Of a DNA stretch of 64,000 nucleotides, positions 1 through 7,785 are shown piece after piece. The position numbers and the translations under genes were made by a program. The first letter of the stretch is position 1. Every line of letters starts with the position of its first letter. This stretch comes from Actinobacteria bacterium OV320 (GTDB lineage: Bacteria > Actinomycetota > Actinomycetes > Streptomycetales > Streptomycetaceae). The stretch lies in assembly GCA_001298545.1 (NCBI GenBank), contig LJCX01000030.1, positions 124,001 to 188,000 of the forward strand, given 5' to 3'. The notes under the pieces are model-generated. The model had not been told where the DNA came from and made no database searches. It saw only the letters and a program-made list of their open reading frames with translations.

Positions 1-226
1 CCTGTCCGCGACATCACGTCAACACTTTGTTGAAAATTCCGGGTAACGAAACCCGGCCGTCCCCCACCGGCCCGACACCGGCCCACCGGCCCCACCATCC
101 GCCGCCGATCGACCTCGGAGACTCCCCCAGGAGAGCGCTCGGGCCTCTCAGGCCTCTTTCTCCCGGTTGAGATAGTTGTAGACCCACAACTAGCCCAAGT
201 AAGCCGAGCCGAGGTATCTTGGCTGC
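1..226. other. Non-coding segment upstream of the integrase
   Basis: No convincing gene is seen here. There is a GC-rich hairpin at 39-56 (CCGGGT/ACCCGG) and a shorter inverted repeat at 173-192. In phages with large serine integrases attP normally lies beside the integrase gene, so this segment is the best place in the window for attP or a hybrid att site. That is inference, because no second copy of a core can be compared. Confidence 0.4.
173..192. repeat. Inverted repeat upstream of integrase (att or operator candidate)
   Basis: Perfect 7-bp arms TAGTTGT and ACAACTA are separated by 6 bp and lie 35 bp before the integrase start. Serine integrase att sites have imperfect dyad symmetry about a 2-bp core, and an operator controlling integrase would look similar. 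The sequence does not separate these. Confidence 0.35.
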
Positions 227-1870
227 ATGACCACCACCACCGACGTGCCAGGGCTCGTCGACCCCTGGAACGAAGACACCCTCGATGCCCTCGGATGGGG
301 CGAAGCCGAGATCCTTGAACTGAGGGACCTGAAGCGCCGGGCGGCATTGCTTCCCGCGAACGCGACCAGGGCTCTGCTGTCCCTGCGCCTGTCGGTCCTG
401 ACCGAGGAGACAACCTCTCCGGTACGCCAGGAACTCGACCTGTACCGGATGGCCGTCGAGCGCAACTCTCGGCCGGTCGGTGTGGCCCGAGACCTTGGCG
501 TGTCGGCAACCAAGGTGCCGCCATGGAAGCGAAAGGAGCTGGGCGACTGGATTAAGAACCGGTCCCCCGAGTTTGACGAGATCCTCTTCTGGAAGCTCGA
601 CCGATTCGTTCGCCGGATCTCTGACCTTCACCTGATGATCGGCTGGTGTAAGGAATACGAAAAGACCCTCGCTGCCAAGCACGATCCGATTGACCTGAGC
701 ACTGAATTCGGTCAGTTCATGGTCACGATCATTGCCGGTATGGCTCGTATCGAGGCAGCCAACACGGGTGTCCGAGTCGAGTCCCTGTGGCAGTTCGCCA
801 GGTCTTCAAGGCGATGGGTCATCGGCAAGCCGGTCTACGGCTACACCACCGAGAAGGACGCCGAGGGGCACCGAATCCTCGTCATCGAGCCCACTCAGGC
901 TCGTGTCCTCAGGTGGGTCTACCGAGCAGTGACCAGGTACAAGAACCCCATCTCTCTGTACCGGGCCTGCAAGATCCTTACGAGGGCAGGCATTCTTCCC
1001 CCGAACAAGGGGGCCTGGAGTTCAGGGAACCTCAAGGTCATCCTGATCAATCCGGCACTGATGGGATACCGGGTCTATCGTCCGAAGGGGCTCAAGCAGG
1101 GGAAGCCGTCTCTCATCTCCTACGACACAGACGGAACACCGATCAAGATCGCCGAGGGGATCTTCACTCCGGAAGAGTTCGCCAACCTTCAGAAGGTACT
1201 TACCGATAGGGCGAATAAGGGAATCAAGACCCAAGGCAAGAATGCGACCCCTTATCTCGACATCATGAAGTGCGGACGATGCGGCTCGAACTGGTACCTC
1301 TCTCAGAAGACTTGGACTCTCAGGGACGGAACCAAGAAGACTGAACCCCGACTTCGCTGCGCTTCGTTCGTCGGTGGTAACGCCTGCGGTATGGCTGCAT
1401 TCCATGAGCCGGACAAGGTCTTCTCTCTGGTCAAGGACACCATCCTTGAGGACATCGGAGACTACGAAGTTGTTCATCGCGAGTACGCCAAGGGAAGTGA
1501 GAACCTGGCTCGAAAGCTCGAACTCGAAGCGTCGATCAGTCACTACATGAAGGAGCTGGAGCCGGGCGGAAGGTTCAAGGTCGGTGGCTTCATCGAGAGG
1601 CAAGCCATGGAGACCCTGACTTCCATCAACAATGAGCTGGAGCAGATTGACCCTGACTCTGTTGAAGACCGTTGGATCTATGAGAGCAAGGGAATGACCT
1701 ACCGAGCCCACTGGGAAACCGAGGGCCGAGTCAAGATGGAGGAAGACCTCAGGCGGGCCGGTATCACCTTCGTGATCCAGGAGGACGGGTACGGAGACCT
1801 ACTCATCCCCGAGGACGTCAAGGAACGACTGATCGTCAGGCGGGACTACTTCCAGGAACAGAAGATCTAG
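227..1870 (+). CDS. int: Large serine recombinase (phage integrase)
   Basis: 547 aa, the size of phiC31-type integrases. The catalytic serine is probably Ser56 in RLSVLTEETTSP, preceded by an N-terminal extension of about 45 residues. The resolvase fold continues with FWKLDRFVRR near residues 125-135. The recombinase domain follows, and a zinc ribbon (CGRCG, then two further Cys) lies at about 348-392 before a coiled-coil-like C-terminal part. It would integrate phage DNA at attB and, with a directionality factor, excise it. I could not identify that factor. The ATG has only a distant GAGG upstream. A strong terminator follows the stop. It is the first gene of the window and is rightward, whereas the replication arm beyond 3 kb is leftward. 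Confidence 0.95.
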   Translation: MTTTTDVPGLVDPWNEDTLDALGWGEAEILELRDLKRRAALLPANATRALLSLRLSVLTEETTSPVRQELDLYRMAVERNSRPVGVARDLGVSATKVPPWKRKELGDWIKNRSPEFDEILFWKLDRFVRRISDLHLMIGWCKEYEKTLAAKHDPIDLSTEFGQFMVTIIAGMARIEAANTGVRVESLWQFARSSRRWVIGKPVYGYTTEKDAEGHRILVIEPTQARVLRWVYRAVTRYKNPISLYRACKILTRAGILPPNKGAWSSGNLKVILINPALMGYRVYRPKGLKQGKPSLISYDTDGTPIKIAEGIFTPEEFANLQKVLTDRANKGIKTQGKNATPYLDIMKCGRCGSNWYLSQKTWTLRDGTKKTEPRLRCASFVGGNACGMAAFHEPDKVFSLVKDTILEDIGDYEVVHREYAKGSENLARKLELEASISHYMKELEPGGRFKVGGFIERQAMETLTSINNELEQIDPDSVEDRWIYESKGMTYRAHWETEGRVKMEEDLRRAGITFVIQEDGYGDLLIPEDVKERLIVRRDYFQEQKI

Positions 1871-1878
1871 AACGACAA

Positions 1879-1917
1879 AAAGCCCCCACCTAGCCACAGA
1901 GGCCGGGTGGGGGCTTT
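1879..1917 (+). terminator. Intrinsic terminator after integrase
   Basis: Twelve-base arms (AAAGCCCCCACC/GGTGGGGGCTTT) start 9 bases after the integrase stop. The A and T tracts on the two sides make it usable in both directions. Confidence 0.85.
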
Positions 1918-1929
1918 GTTGTATTGGTG

Positions 1930-2004
1930 TCACTGAGAGACACGGATCAGAACCTTCTCTCCGTTCTCCATGACCTTGTAAACGCGCACACCTTTGAGTT
2001 CCAT
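1930..2004 (-). CDS. Possible 24-residue peptide
   Basis: An ATG-initiated leftward ORF, MELKGVRVYKVMENGEKVL with a short tail, ends just before the integrase terminator. A GGAG ribosome site lies 6 bases upstream and overlaps a copy of the GTTGACATTC repeat (2014-2023). Coding is uncertain because of the size. The composition is protein-like, charged and without rare codons. Confidence 0.3.
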   Translation of the reverse strand: MELKGVRVYKVMENGEKVLIRVSQ

Positions 2005-2013
2005 ACTATCTCC

Positions 2014-2023
2014 GAATGTCAAC
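2014..2023 (-). promoter_or_regulatory. GTTGACATTC operator repeat without -10 box
   Basis: Exact copy of the repeat on the minus strand, extended as GGA. At 18 bp after TTGACA there is CTCAAA, which is not a -10 element, so this copy looks like a pure protein-binding site. Confidence 0.55.
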
Positions 2024-2089
2024 TAGAGGGGGAAACGAAAGGGGCCCCCGGATGTTCCGGAGGCCCGTGGGCGTGCGTACCCTGTCGCC

Positions 2090-2332
2090 ATGACAGGTAT
2101 CGATGGGGAAGCCAAGGCACGCACCTTCGCCACCAGGGCGGAACTTCTAGACAAGTTGGGCCGCAAAGAGGCCCTGTGGCACCGTGCGGCGATCGACGCG
2201 CAGGAGCGGCGGGCAGAGTTCGACAAGGCTGCGCAAGACGTCATGGCGGGTGCCAACAGCGTCACCGTTGGGCGGACGACGTACACCGTTGTGGTTGACG
2301 AAGATACTGACGTGACGACAGATCACAGCTAA
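2090..2332 (+). CDS. Hypothetical 80-aa helical protein
   Basis: Unrecognised. The N-terminal 55 residues are charged and helical (RAELLDKLGRKEALWHRAA) and the end is acidic. There is no clear ribosome site before the ATG at 2090. A GC-rich hairpin lies just upstream (about 2041-2075) and another (2343-2367) separates it from the next rightward gene. It is one of three small rightward genes between integrase and the leftward arm, a position where temperate phages often keep integration- or excision-related genes. No function can be assigned. Confidence 0.55.
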   Translation: MTGIDGEAKARTFATRAELLDKLGRKEALWHRAAIDAQERRAEFDKAAQDVMAGANSVTVGRTTYTVVVDEDTDVTTDHS

Positions 2333-2391
2333 CCTGGGTCAAGTGCCCGGTAACAGGGCCGGGCATGACACCCAGTTAGGACAATCGAAAA

Positions 2392-2736
2392 ATGACCCAA
2401 GCGGACAACCCTTCGGGGTTGGGAATGTCGCTTGACTCTCGCCCCACCCAAGGCCAGAGGCAAGCATCTGTCGATGTCACAACGCCACTGCCTCCCGGGT
2501 GGGGTTCGTTCTGTTCAGTGCCAGATCCTCGCCGTGAGAACTCGTTCGGTCGCTGGTACGCCTGCGCTCCTTGGCTGGTGCACCCCTTGCAGAGGGCGGC
2601 CGAGGGCGCACTGAGCAAGCAGTTCTCAGAGATGCTGGTTCAGACCGTAGTTGCCGCCACGTGGATCGAGCTGCACGCCGCTGTGGCGGACCAGATGGAC
2701 ATCTACGAGACCCTCATGGGGCGGGCATGGGAATGA
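2392..2736 (+). CDS. Hypothetical 114-aa protein
   Basis: Unrecognised. The first half is rich in Pro, Ser and Gln with aromatic stretches (PPGWGSF, FGRWYACAPW). The second half is helical. There is a modest AGGA site upstream. Its TGA overlaps the next start (ATGA), so the two are probably co-translated. Confidence 0.6.
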   Translation: MTQADNPSGLGMSLDSRPTQGQRQASVDVTTPLPPGWGSFCSVPDPRRENSFGRWYACAPWLVHPLQRAAEGALSKQFSEMLVQTVVAATWIELHAAVADQMDIYETLMGRAWE

Positions 2737-2993
2737 CCCACAACCCCCCTGAGACAGCCTCCAGTGCCCTCCCACGGGTGGGACCGCGCTACCTACCAGC
2801 CGCACTCTCCGGTGAGCTTCACTGGGGGATCTGGGACCGCGAATTGGACTCCTGGTGCTCCCTGCACGACGGCGGAGTGTTCCTGCCGTTGGAGTGGAAG
2901 ACCAAGGAAGAGGTGGAAGCCTGGTTGTACCTCTGCCGGATGACATGGCGGAGTGGCCTGGTCGACTCTCCAGAAGGCTGGGACGGCTACTGA
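2733..2993 (+). CDS. Hypothetical 86-aa Trp-rich protein
   Basis: Starts at an ATG overlapping the stop of the previous gene. ATG 2727 is an in-frame alternative. The C-terminal half is rich in Trp and acidic residues (LHWGIWDRELDSWCSLHDG, then EWKTKEEVEAWLYLC). No family is recognised. A bidirectional terminator follows at once and separates it from the convergent Lsr2 operon. Confidence 0.6.
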   Translation: MTHNPPETASSALPRVGPRYLPAALSGELHWGIWDRELDSWCSLHDGGVFLPLEWKTKEEVEAWLYLCRMTWRSGLVDSPEGWDGY

Positions 2994-3009
2994 ACCAGAG
3001 TGCACGCCA

Positions 3010-3040
3010 AGAGGCCCCAGGGAGATCCCCTGGGGCCTCT
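3010..3040. terminator. Bidirectional terminator between convergent genes
   Basis: Thirteen-base arms (AGAGGCCCCAGGG/CCCTGGGGCCTCT) with a 5-base loop lie between the rightward genes ending at 2993 and the leftward operon ending at 3053. Confidence 0.8.
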
Positions 3041-3052
3041 AGCGTTTGGGTC

Positions 3053-3229
3053 CTACTTCACCAGGTCCTGATTCCTGAGGAGCGATTCGAGGTCACTGTC
3101 GGGATCGAGGAGCCAGTCAACTACAGCGATGATCAGCTCTCCGTCTTCCTCCACGGTGAGGCCGTCAGCGTCCTGAAGCTCGTAGACCTTGGCTCGGAGC
3201 TGTTCAGCCTTCGTCCTGATGTCACTCAC
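3053..3229 (-). CDS. Small acidic protein downstream of Lsr2-like gene
   Basis: 58 aa, GTG start overlapping the stop of the Lsr2-like gene (GTGA), so translationally coupled. The sequence begins MSDIRTKAEQLRAKVYELQD and continues with an acidic stretch. It is helical and has no recognised domain. It is the last gene of the leftward arm. Pairing with an Lsr2-like protein suggests, but does not show, a partner or modulator role. Confidence 0.65.
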   Translation of the reverse strand: MSDIRTKAEQLRAKVYELQDADGLTVEEDGELIIAVVDWLLDPDSDLESLLRNQDLVK

Positions 3230-3675
3230 TTCTCGTCCTCGTTCAGCTCACCCTTGCTCTTGGCGGCCTCGTACTTGTCCCGGATCTCCCCCGGGATCAT
3301 CCCCTGGGCGTTGACCTCGATACCGACCCGGTTCGCCCAGCGACGGATCTTCTTGGCGTCAGACGTCTTCGCCTTGGTCGGCTTCTCGGGCTCGATACCA
3401 AGCTCCTCCAGCTTCTCGACAAGTTCCTGAGTGAGCTTCTGGTAGGCGGTCTGCGCCTCGTCCCAGTCAGCGGCGATCTTGTCGAGTTCTTCGAGCTGCT
3501 CGGAAGTGACTTCAACGTCGCCCTCGTACTGGACTCCATCGACCTCAAGGGACAGAACCGTACGGGTGGAACGCTTGATCGGGGACACTCGGTTGCTCTC
3601 TTCCGGCTTGGGGTCGGTGGTCTTGCTGGCAGTGGTCTTCTTAGCGGCTGTCTTCTTAGCTGCGGTCTCGGCCAT
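3226..3675 (-). CDS. Lsr2-like nucleoid protein
   Basis: 149 aa. The N-terminus is basic and Ala/Lys/Thr-rich (AAKKTAAKKT). Residues about 40-100 carry the beta-strand plus helix seen in Lsr2 dimerisation domains (LEVDGVQYEGDVEVTSEQLEELD). Residues about 112-140 match the Lsr2 DNA-binding domain: IRRWANRVG, a short polar stretch and IPGEIRDKYEAA, in place of the usual IR.WA...G.....G.IP..V...Y. Lsr2 proteins bridge AT-rich DNA and silence foreign genes. Phage copies may tune host silencing or the lysis-lysogeny choice. It is expressed leftward, probably from the promoter at 3682-3710, and is coupled to a 58-aa partner. Confidence 0.85.
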   Translation of the reverse strand: MAETAAKKTAAKKTTASKTTDPKPEESNRVSPIKRSTRTVLSLEVDGVQYEGDVEVTSEQLEELDKIAADWDEAQTAYQKLTQELVEKLEELGIEPEKPTKAKTSDAKKIRRWANRVGIEVNAQGMIPGEIRDKYEAAKSKGELNEDEK

Positions 3676-3681
3676 GAGAGA

Positions 3682-3710
3682 AACCTATCCCCTTCAGACT
3701 CAGAAGACAA
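3682..3710 (-). promoter_or_regulatory. Candidate promoter of the Lsr2-like gene
   Basis: TTGTCT, 17 bp, TAGGTT on the minus strand. The -10 ends 6 bases before the ATG, so the mRNA would be almost leaderless. Unlike most promoters in this arm it lacks the GTTGACATTC repeat, so it would escape that control. Confidence 0.45.
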
Positions 3711-3733
3711 CTCCTAATGAGATGTGAACCAGC

Positions 3734-4147
3734 TCACAGGCTGATCTCTGCCTTCTTTCCGTTCTCTCTCCAGACCACACGCGCCACACGCGCGATGCGA
3801 AGGAGTCGACCACACCCGTTGCAAGGTGCACGAGTCAGGTAGACAGTCCCACCGATCAGGTCGTTCTCCGTACTGTTGATCAGAAGGTTGTTCTCGGCAT
3901 GGACTGAGATGCAGTTCCCGTAGCTACCTCCCGGAGGCTGTTCCTCATAGGAGAGGAGTCCCCGAGGGCAGGCCCCGTCGAGGCACGAAGCCTCGCCCGG
4001 AGCCACACCGTTCACACCGGAGCCTCGAAGGCGTCCCAGCTTGTTGACCAGGAGAGCGCCCACCTTCGAGCGCAGACACTCTCCTCGGGCAGAGATGCCC
4101 TCTACTACGTCGAGCCAGTAGGTGTCGACGTCTGGACGAACGCTCAT
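3734..4147 (-). CDS. dCMP deaminase
   Basis: 137 aa from an ATG whose region overlaps the redoxin stop. The zinc-dependent deaminase signature is present: VHAEN (His ligand and catalytic Glu) near residues 85-90 and PCNGC near 113-118. An additional Cys-rich insert (CLDGACPRG) lies before it, as in many dCMP deaminases. It converts dCMP to dUMP, feeding ThyX at 9.0-9.7 kb, and fits the adjoining polymerase and ribonucleotide reductase genes. It is the last gene of a cluster with redoxin and DNA polymerase. Confidence 0.85.
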   Translation of the reverse strand: MSVRPDVDTYWLDVVEGISARGECLRSKVGALLVNKLGRLRGSGVNGVAPGEASCLDGACPRGLLSYEEQPPGGSYGNCISVHAENNLLINSTENDLIGGTVYLTRAPCNGCGRLLRIARVARVVWRENGKKAEISL

Positions 4148-4374
4148 ATCATCAGTGCGTCTTTGATCTCGCCGGTTCCAACGAACTGCTTGAACGAGCC
4201 GTCGTCCTGGTGGACGCGCACGGTCGGCACAGCAGAGACCCCGTCGGGGATGCCCTTCTCCCGGATGTTCCACTCCTCGACAGTCCAGTCCCGGTCGACG
4301 GCCGCCTTGAACAGAGCAGGCTTGAGCTGTCGGCAAGGCTGGCAAGTAGGACTGGTGTAGATAGTGATGTTCAT
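4144..4374 (-). CDS. nrdH: NrdH-like glutaredoxin
   Basis: 76 aa with the redox-active CQPC at residues 13-16 after an ITIYTSPT strand, and the cis-proline motif SAVPTVRV at about 47-54. It is expected to supply electrons to ribonucleotide reductase (10.4-12.4 kb). Its ATG overlaps the polymerase stop (TAATG) and its own stop overlaps the deaminase start, so the three genes are coupled. Confidence 0.85.
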   Translation of the reverse strand: MNITIYTSPTCQPCRQLKPALFKAAVDRDWTVEEWNIREKGIPDGVSAVPTVRVHQDDGSFKQFVGTGEIKDALMI

Positions 4375-6482
4375 TAGTGCTTGCTCGCTTCCTCAAGTTC
4401 ATAAATGGAGCCCCAAGACTCCCTAGCGATTTCAGGGTCAGTCGGGATCATCAGACCCCGCACCTCTTCCTGCATCATCTTGGCCGTGAGGTTGGCCCCG
4501 AATAGGGACTTACCCTTCGGCAACGTGAAGAGGATTTCGTCGTGGATCGGGAGCAACATCCGCTCCTTGAGCCCGGCCGCAGCGAGACGGAGAATCGCAC
4601 GGCACGTAATGTCGCGAGATCCAGACTGAACGAAGTAGTTCGTGCCACGGAAGGCAGAGCGACGATCGACCATGAGACGACGACCCGAAGGCGTCGTGAT
4701 GAAGCCCTGTCGACGGGCCTCCTTAGTCTTGTCCTCCATAAACTTGGCGACGCCGGGGAACGTCTTCTTGAACGACTCGATAATCTCGGATGCCTTCTCA
4801 AGACTGATACCAGCCTGAGTAGCCAGAGCGGGCGGGCCTCCCCCGAACACGACGAGGAAGTTACACATCTTGCCAATCTTGCGAGATACACCCGCACCAT
4901 CAGCGGTGACCTGGTGAAGGTCTTCATCATTGGCGAACGCGGCCAGCATTCGTTCGTCGCCAGACCAAGCGGCCAGGAACCGAAGTTCCATGTTCGCGTA
5001 GTCGGTCGAGCAGATGACCTCTTCGAGATCTGCCAGGAAGCAGTTACGAATCTCGGCCTCACCGGCCGGGAGCGTCTGTGCTGGAATCCCCTGAATAGAC
5101 ATCCTTGCCGTGGTGGCCTGGATGCTATTTATCGACGGGTGTACGTATCCCTTCGAGTCGACCTGACTGAGGAAGTTTTCCAGCCATGTCGTCCGTTTCT
5201 TGCGGGCCGACTTGGCACGGCGAACCGCCATAGCCATCAAGTCGCCTACCTTCTCCATCTGCGCGAGAAGGTCATCACTCAGGCTTAGTGCACCGGTCTT
5301 CTTAGACCGACTGATCCACGACTGATCCCCCTTGTGCATGTCTCCGTCGATGTAGAACACCTCAGGGTGCCTACGATCAAATGCTTCATCTCCCCCATCC
5401 CCCAGCCAGTAGTCCATGAGCTGCTTGATGGACCAAGGATTCTCGACACCCAGGTCCCGACAAACCTGAGTCCACTCGACCTCTCGCTGATAGAGAGTAT
5501 CGACCAGGTTCTCGGTGTACTCCTTATCCAGTCGAATACCTCGACGGGACATGTAGGAGCAAGCCTCAGCAACCTTGTGCTCGAAGGTCGGGAGGTCCAT
5601 CCATCCGATGCCCTCACCAATCCACGAACGCTTGTAGACGCTTGAGGGCAGGTTCTTCTTGAGGATACGGAACAGGCGGAAACAAAGGACCGGATCGAGT
5701 CCGGCGTACGTCATGTAGCCGCCATGATTCCAAGGCACGTACTTCCATACGTTTTCCTTGGTTATCCGAACCTCAGCCGGACGAAACACTTCCTCGACCG
5801 CGTCAGGATCAGTGACGAGAGTTGCCATAGCCGAGACGAACTTGTCGTCGTCCGGAGCCAGCATTCCCGTCTCGTCGGCCGCCCTCATGTGGTCGGCAGA
5901 GACCGAGACCTTAGCCCCAGACTCCAGCGTCACAACATAGTGAGAGAGGATGACTCCAGACTTCTGGGAATTCATCGAACGAGCAATGTCGTTCATCGAA
6001 CCCTTGATCTTGGCAGCCATACCGTTATCGATGTAAGCCTTGGTCAGACTGAACAACGAATGACCAGTACCGCCTTCCATCTCCTGACGGTTATCAACAA
6101 GGTGGGCGTAGATCTTGGTGTCGCGGACCTTAGGCCACAGCTCCTCCATCGTCAGATCAGTAGTGGCATCGAGCACCAACAAGTCGTACGGGGCGTTCTG
6201 GAAGATCAGTGTCTTGATATGCCTCAGGGCACCCACAGCGGCGGCCAGGAGCGCGCCGTGCAGCTCCACAGGGATGACATAGCTCTCGGTGGCATTGCCG
6301 AACTGGACCGTGCGGAGGCGGAAGGAGTCGGCCCACCAATCGAGGCCGGTGGTCTCGGTGTCGCAGCCGAGGAGCTGCTCGTTCAGCCGTACCCAGGTCA
6401 CGAACTCGGGGATGTCCTCGGGGTTGTCGAGGACGTTGATGTTGATCACGTCGCCCGCAATCTTCGTACAGAACCGAATCAA
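4374..6482 (-). CDS. Family A DNA polymerase with 3'-5' exonuclease domain
   Basis: 702 aa, TTG start behind AAGGAGG. The exonuclease domain shows D41/E43 (DTETTGL), D100 (FQNAPYD) and Y259...D263. Polymerase motif A is at 494-502 (DYANMELRF), motif B at 534-547 (R534, K538, F542, F546-G) and motif C at 647-649 (HDE). In motif B the usual Tyr before Gly is Phe546. There is no 5' nuclease domain, as is usual for phage enzymes. It replicates the phage genome with the primase and helicase encoded at 15.6-18.2 kb. A promoter-like repeat cluster lies at 6505-6560. Confidence 0.95.
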   Translation of the reverse strand: MIRFCTKIAGDVININVLDNPEDIPEFVTWVRLNEQLLGCDTETTGLDWWADSFRLRTVQFGNATESYVIPVELHGALLAAAVGALRHIKTLIFQNAPYDLLVLDATTDLTMEELWPKVRDTKIYAHLVDNRQEMEGGTGHSLFSLTKAYIDNGMAAKIKGSMNDIARSMNSQKSGVILSHYVVTLESGAKVSVSADHMRAADETGMLAPDDDKFVSAMATLVTDPDAVEEVFRPAEVRITKENVWKYVPWNHGGYMTYAGLDPVLCFRLFRILKKNLPSSVYKRSWIGEGIGWMDLPTFEHKVAEACSYMSRRGIRLDKEYTENLVDTLYQREVEWTQVCRDLGVENPWSIKQLMDYWLGDGGDEAFDRRHPEVFYIDGDMHKGDQSWISRSKKTGALSLSDDLLAQMEKVGDLMAMAVRRAKSARKKRTTWLENFLSQVDSKGYVHPSINSIQATTARMSIQGIPAQTLPAGEAEIRNCFLADLEEVICSTDYANMELRFLAAWSGDERMLAAFANDEDLHQVTADGAGVSRKIGKMCNFLVVFGGGPPALATQAGISLEKASEIIESFKKTFPGVAKFMEDKTKEARRQGFITTPSGRRLMVDRRSAFRGTNYFVQSGSRDITCRAILRLAAAGLKERMLLPIHDEILFTLPKGKSLFGANLTAKMMQEEVRGLMIPTDPEIARESWGSIYELEEASKH

Positions 6483-6504
6483 GCGGCTCCTCCTTATCTC
6501 GTTC

Positions 6505-6560
6505 GAATGCCAACCGGGGCCCTGCTCTCATGATGCAGGGTCCCCGATCCGAATGTCAAC
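6505..6560 (-). promoter_or_regulatory. Repeat-type promoter, hairpin and second repeat before DNA polymerase
   Basis: An exact GTTGACATTC copy (6551-6560) is followed after 18 bp by CATCAT (6530-6535). A strong stem (6516-6525 with 6535-6545) overlaps the -10. A diverged repeat (TTGGCATTCGAA, 6505-6514 region) follows just before the polymerase ribosome site. The two repeats flank the hairpin, as at 13000-13087. Confidence 0.6.
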
Positions 6561-6569
6561 CTACCCGAG

Positions 6570-6770
6570 CTAGAACGGTGGCTCGAACGCCTGCTTCGGT
6601 ACCTCGGTCTCTGTCAGCAGCCACAGCAGGCTCCCGTAAAACAGGTAGCCGGTCGCTCCGTCGATGTCGTACACCACCACGTACTTGTCGTGGAAGACGA
6701 CCTCGCCAACGCTCGCAAACTCCTCACCGTTGTTGAACTTGGCCGTAACACGGGTCGTAACTTCACTCAT
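6570..6770 (-). CDS. Hypothetical 66-aa protein
   Basis: ATG start inside the last codons of the upstream gene (8-bp overlap ATGAGTGA). The sequence has a strand-rich core (FASVGEVVFHDKYVVVYDI) followed by a hydrophobic stretch and an aromatic end. It may be a small beta-barrel. No family is recognised. It is the last gene before the polymerase promoter. Confidence 0.65.
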   Translation of the reverse strand: MSEVTTRVTAKFNNGEEFASVGEVVFHDKYVVVYDIDGATGYLFYGSLLWLLTETEVPKQAFEPPF

Positions 6771-6978
6771 CCTCGGACGAACCCCCAAGGACCAGATCCA
6801 GGTACACCAGCGTCAGATCCCCGGCCAGTAGTTCGGGCAGGCCGATGCCGACAGCGTGTCCGAAGATCTCTGCCGCAGAATCAACAGCCTTCTTGAACGT
6901 CTCAGCGGTCTCGGCGAGAGAGACGACGATCGGGTCAAACGAACCGTTCATGATGCTCTCAAACTCGTTCTCTTCCAT
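6763..6978 (-). CDS. Hypothetical 71-aa protein
   Basis: ATG 6978 chosen because AGGGAG lies 8 bases upstream. A GTG at 6984 overlapping the previous stop is the alternative. It is acidic, with an amphipathic helix (VSLAETAETFKKAVDSAAEIFG) and a hydrophobic C-terminal stretch. No known domain is seen. It is translationally linked to both neighbours. Confidence 0.65.
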   Translation of the reverse strand: MEENEFESIMNGSFDPIVVSLAETAETFKKAVDSAAEIFGHAVGIGLPELLAGDLTLVYLDLVLGGSSEDE

Positions 6979-6980
6979 AC

Positions 6981-7145
6981 TCACTTCTCCCTCTCGTAGA
7001 CAAGCCTGGTGGATTCGATCTGAACCTTCTGAAGGTTCGGATGCATGTAGTCATTCGTGGCAGCACGTACAGCGTCTACGAACTTTTCAAGGTCACCGAC
7101 GTCTATTGCTTCGCCGTAGTACTCCTGCTCGATACGAACCCTCAC
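6981..7145 (-). CDS. Hypothetical 54-aa protein
   Basis: GTG start overlapping the stop of the upstream gene (GTGA). Sequence MRVRIEQEYYGEAIDVGDLE, followed by a helix and a basic end. It is too short for a family assignment, but spacing, overlaps and codon use fit the surrounding leftward operon. Confidence 0.6.
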   Translation of the reverse strand: MRVRIEQEYYGEAIDVGDLEKFVDAVRAATNDYMHPNLQKVQIESTRLVYEREK

Positions 7146-7411
7146 AGGACCTCACTCGGAGCCTTGGGAGTGATGCTGTCGAAGTAGTGAGTTTCGATGG
7201 CGTCGAGTAGCTGAGTCACCAGTGATGCAGCCGCCAACATGTCGAGTTGGATAATCTCCTCAGTTGACCCACCGAACCCGTCTCGCCAGAGGGCCGAGGC
7301 AGAGATCGTGCGTTCACCGTTTCGGCTCACGGTCGGCTTTGCTTCAACCTCGGTGTATGTGACTCCGAGTTGGGTCGGAAACTGACTCAAAGGTTTCGCT
7401 CGCTCTCGCAT
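7142..7411 (-). CDS. Hypothetical 89-aa protein
   Basis: ATG start within the end of a small zinc-ribbon ORF. The middle contains strands and a central helix (IIQLDMLAAASLVTQLLDAIETHYF). Unrecognised. The stop overlaps the next start. Confidence 0.6.
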   Translation of the reverse strand: MRERAKPLSQFPTQLGVTYTEVEAKPTVSRNGERTISASALWRDGFGGSTEEIIQLDMLAAASLVTQLLDAIETHYFDSITPKAPSEVL

Positions 7412-7542
7412 GTGTTGCAGTTGGGTTCGTGCTCGTGAATGAGAATGCTGTGCTCGTCGGGGTAGACGTCGTCACACGTCTCGCTGATGAACCCACAGTT
7501 GGGGCACTTGAATCCGAACTTGACGTAGATGGCTTGGATCAG
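7387..7542 (-). CDS. Small zinc-ribbon protein with unclear start
   Basis: The frame encodes LIQAIYVKFGFKCPNCGF followed by a second Cys/His set (CDDV, HEHEPNCNTC), a convincing zinc ribbon. No ATG, GTG or TTG exists between the preceding in-frame TGA (7573-7575) and the ribbon. A CTG at 7542, 7 bases after GAGAG, or the ATC right after it, could start it. Alternatively the TGA of the 70-aa gene upstream, which is in the same frame and followed by C, could be read through. Confidence 0.5.
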   Translation of the reverse strand: MIQAIYVKFGFKCPNCGFISETCDDVYPDEHSILIHEHEPNCNTCESERNL

Positions 7543-7572
7543 TAACTCACTCTCTAGGGGAACTAACTCAGG

Positions 7573-7785
7573 TCAGTAGGAGAGCCCCCGCCTGCGGGCG
7601 GCCTCCTTGATCAGGGACCCCATGGCTCCTAGGGCCTCCTGCTTGTCGTGGTCGTAGCCCCAGCCCCCTGCCAGCTCCCCATGCCGGTCCTTGTCCCAAA
7701 AGTCGTCCACCATGTCTGTGAGGACGTCTAGCCAGTCATAGTCCATCCCCAGGAAGGGGTTCTCCTGCTCAGCAGGCTGAGTCAC
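7573..7785 (-). CDS. Hypothetical 70-aa acidic protein
   Basis: GTG start overlapping the TAG of the upstream gene. Acidic and Trp-rich (LGMDYDWLDVLTDMVDDFWD) with a C-terminal helix ending RRRGLSY. Unrecognised. Its UGA-C stop is in frame with the zinc-ribbon ORF downstream, so a small read-through product is possible. Confidence 0.65.
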   Translation of the reverse strand: MTQPAEQENPFLGMDYDWLDVLTDMVDDFWDKDRHGELAGGWGYDHDKQEALGAMGSLIKEAARRRGLSY

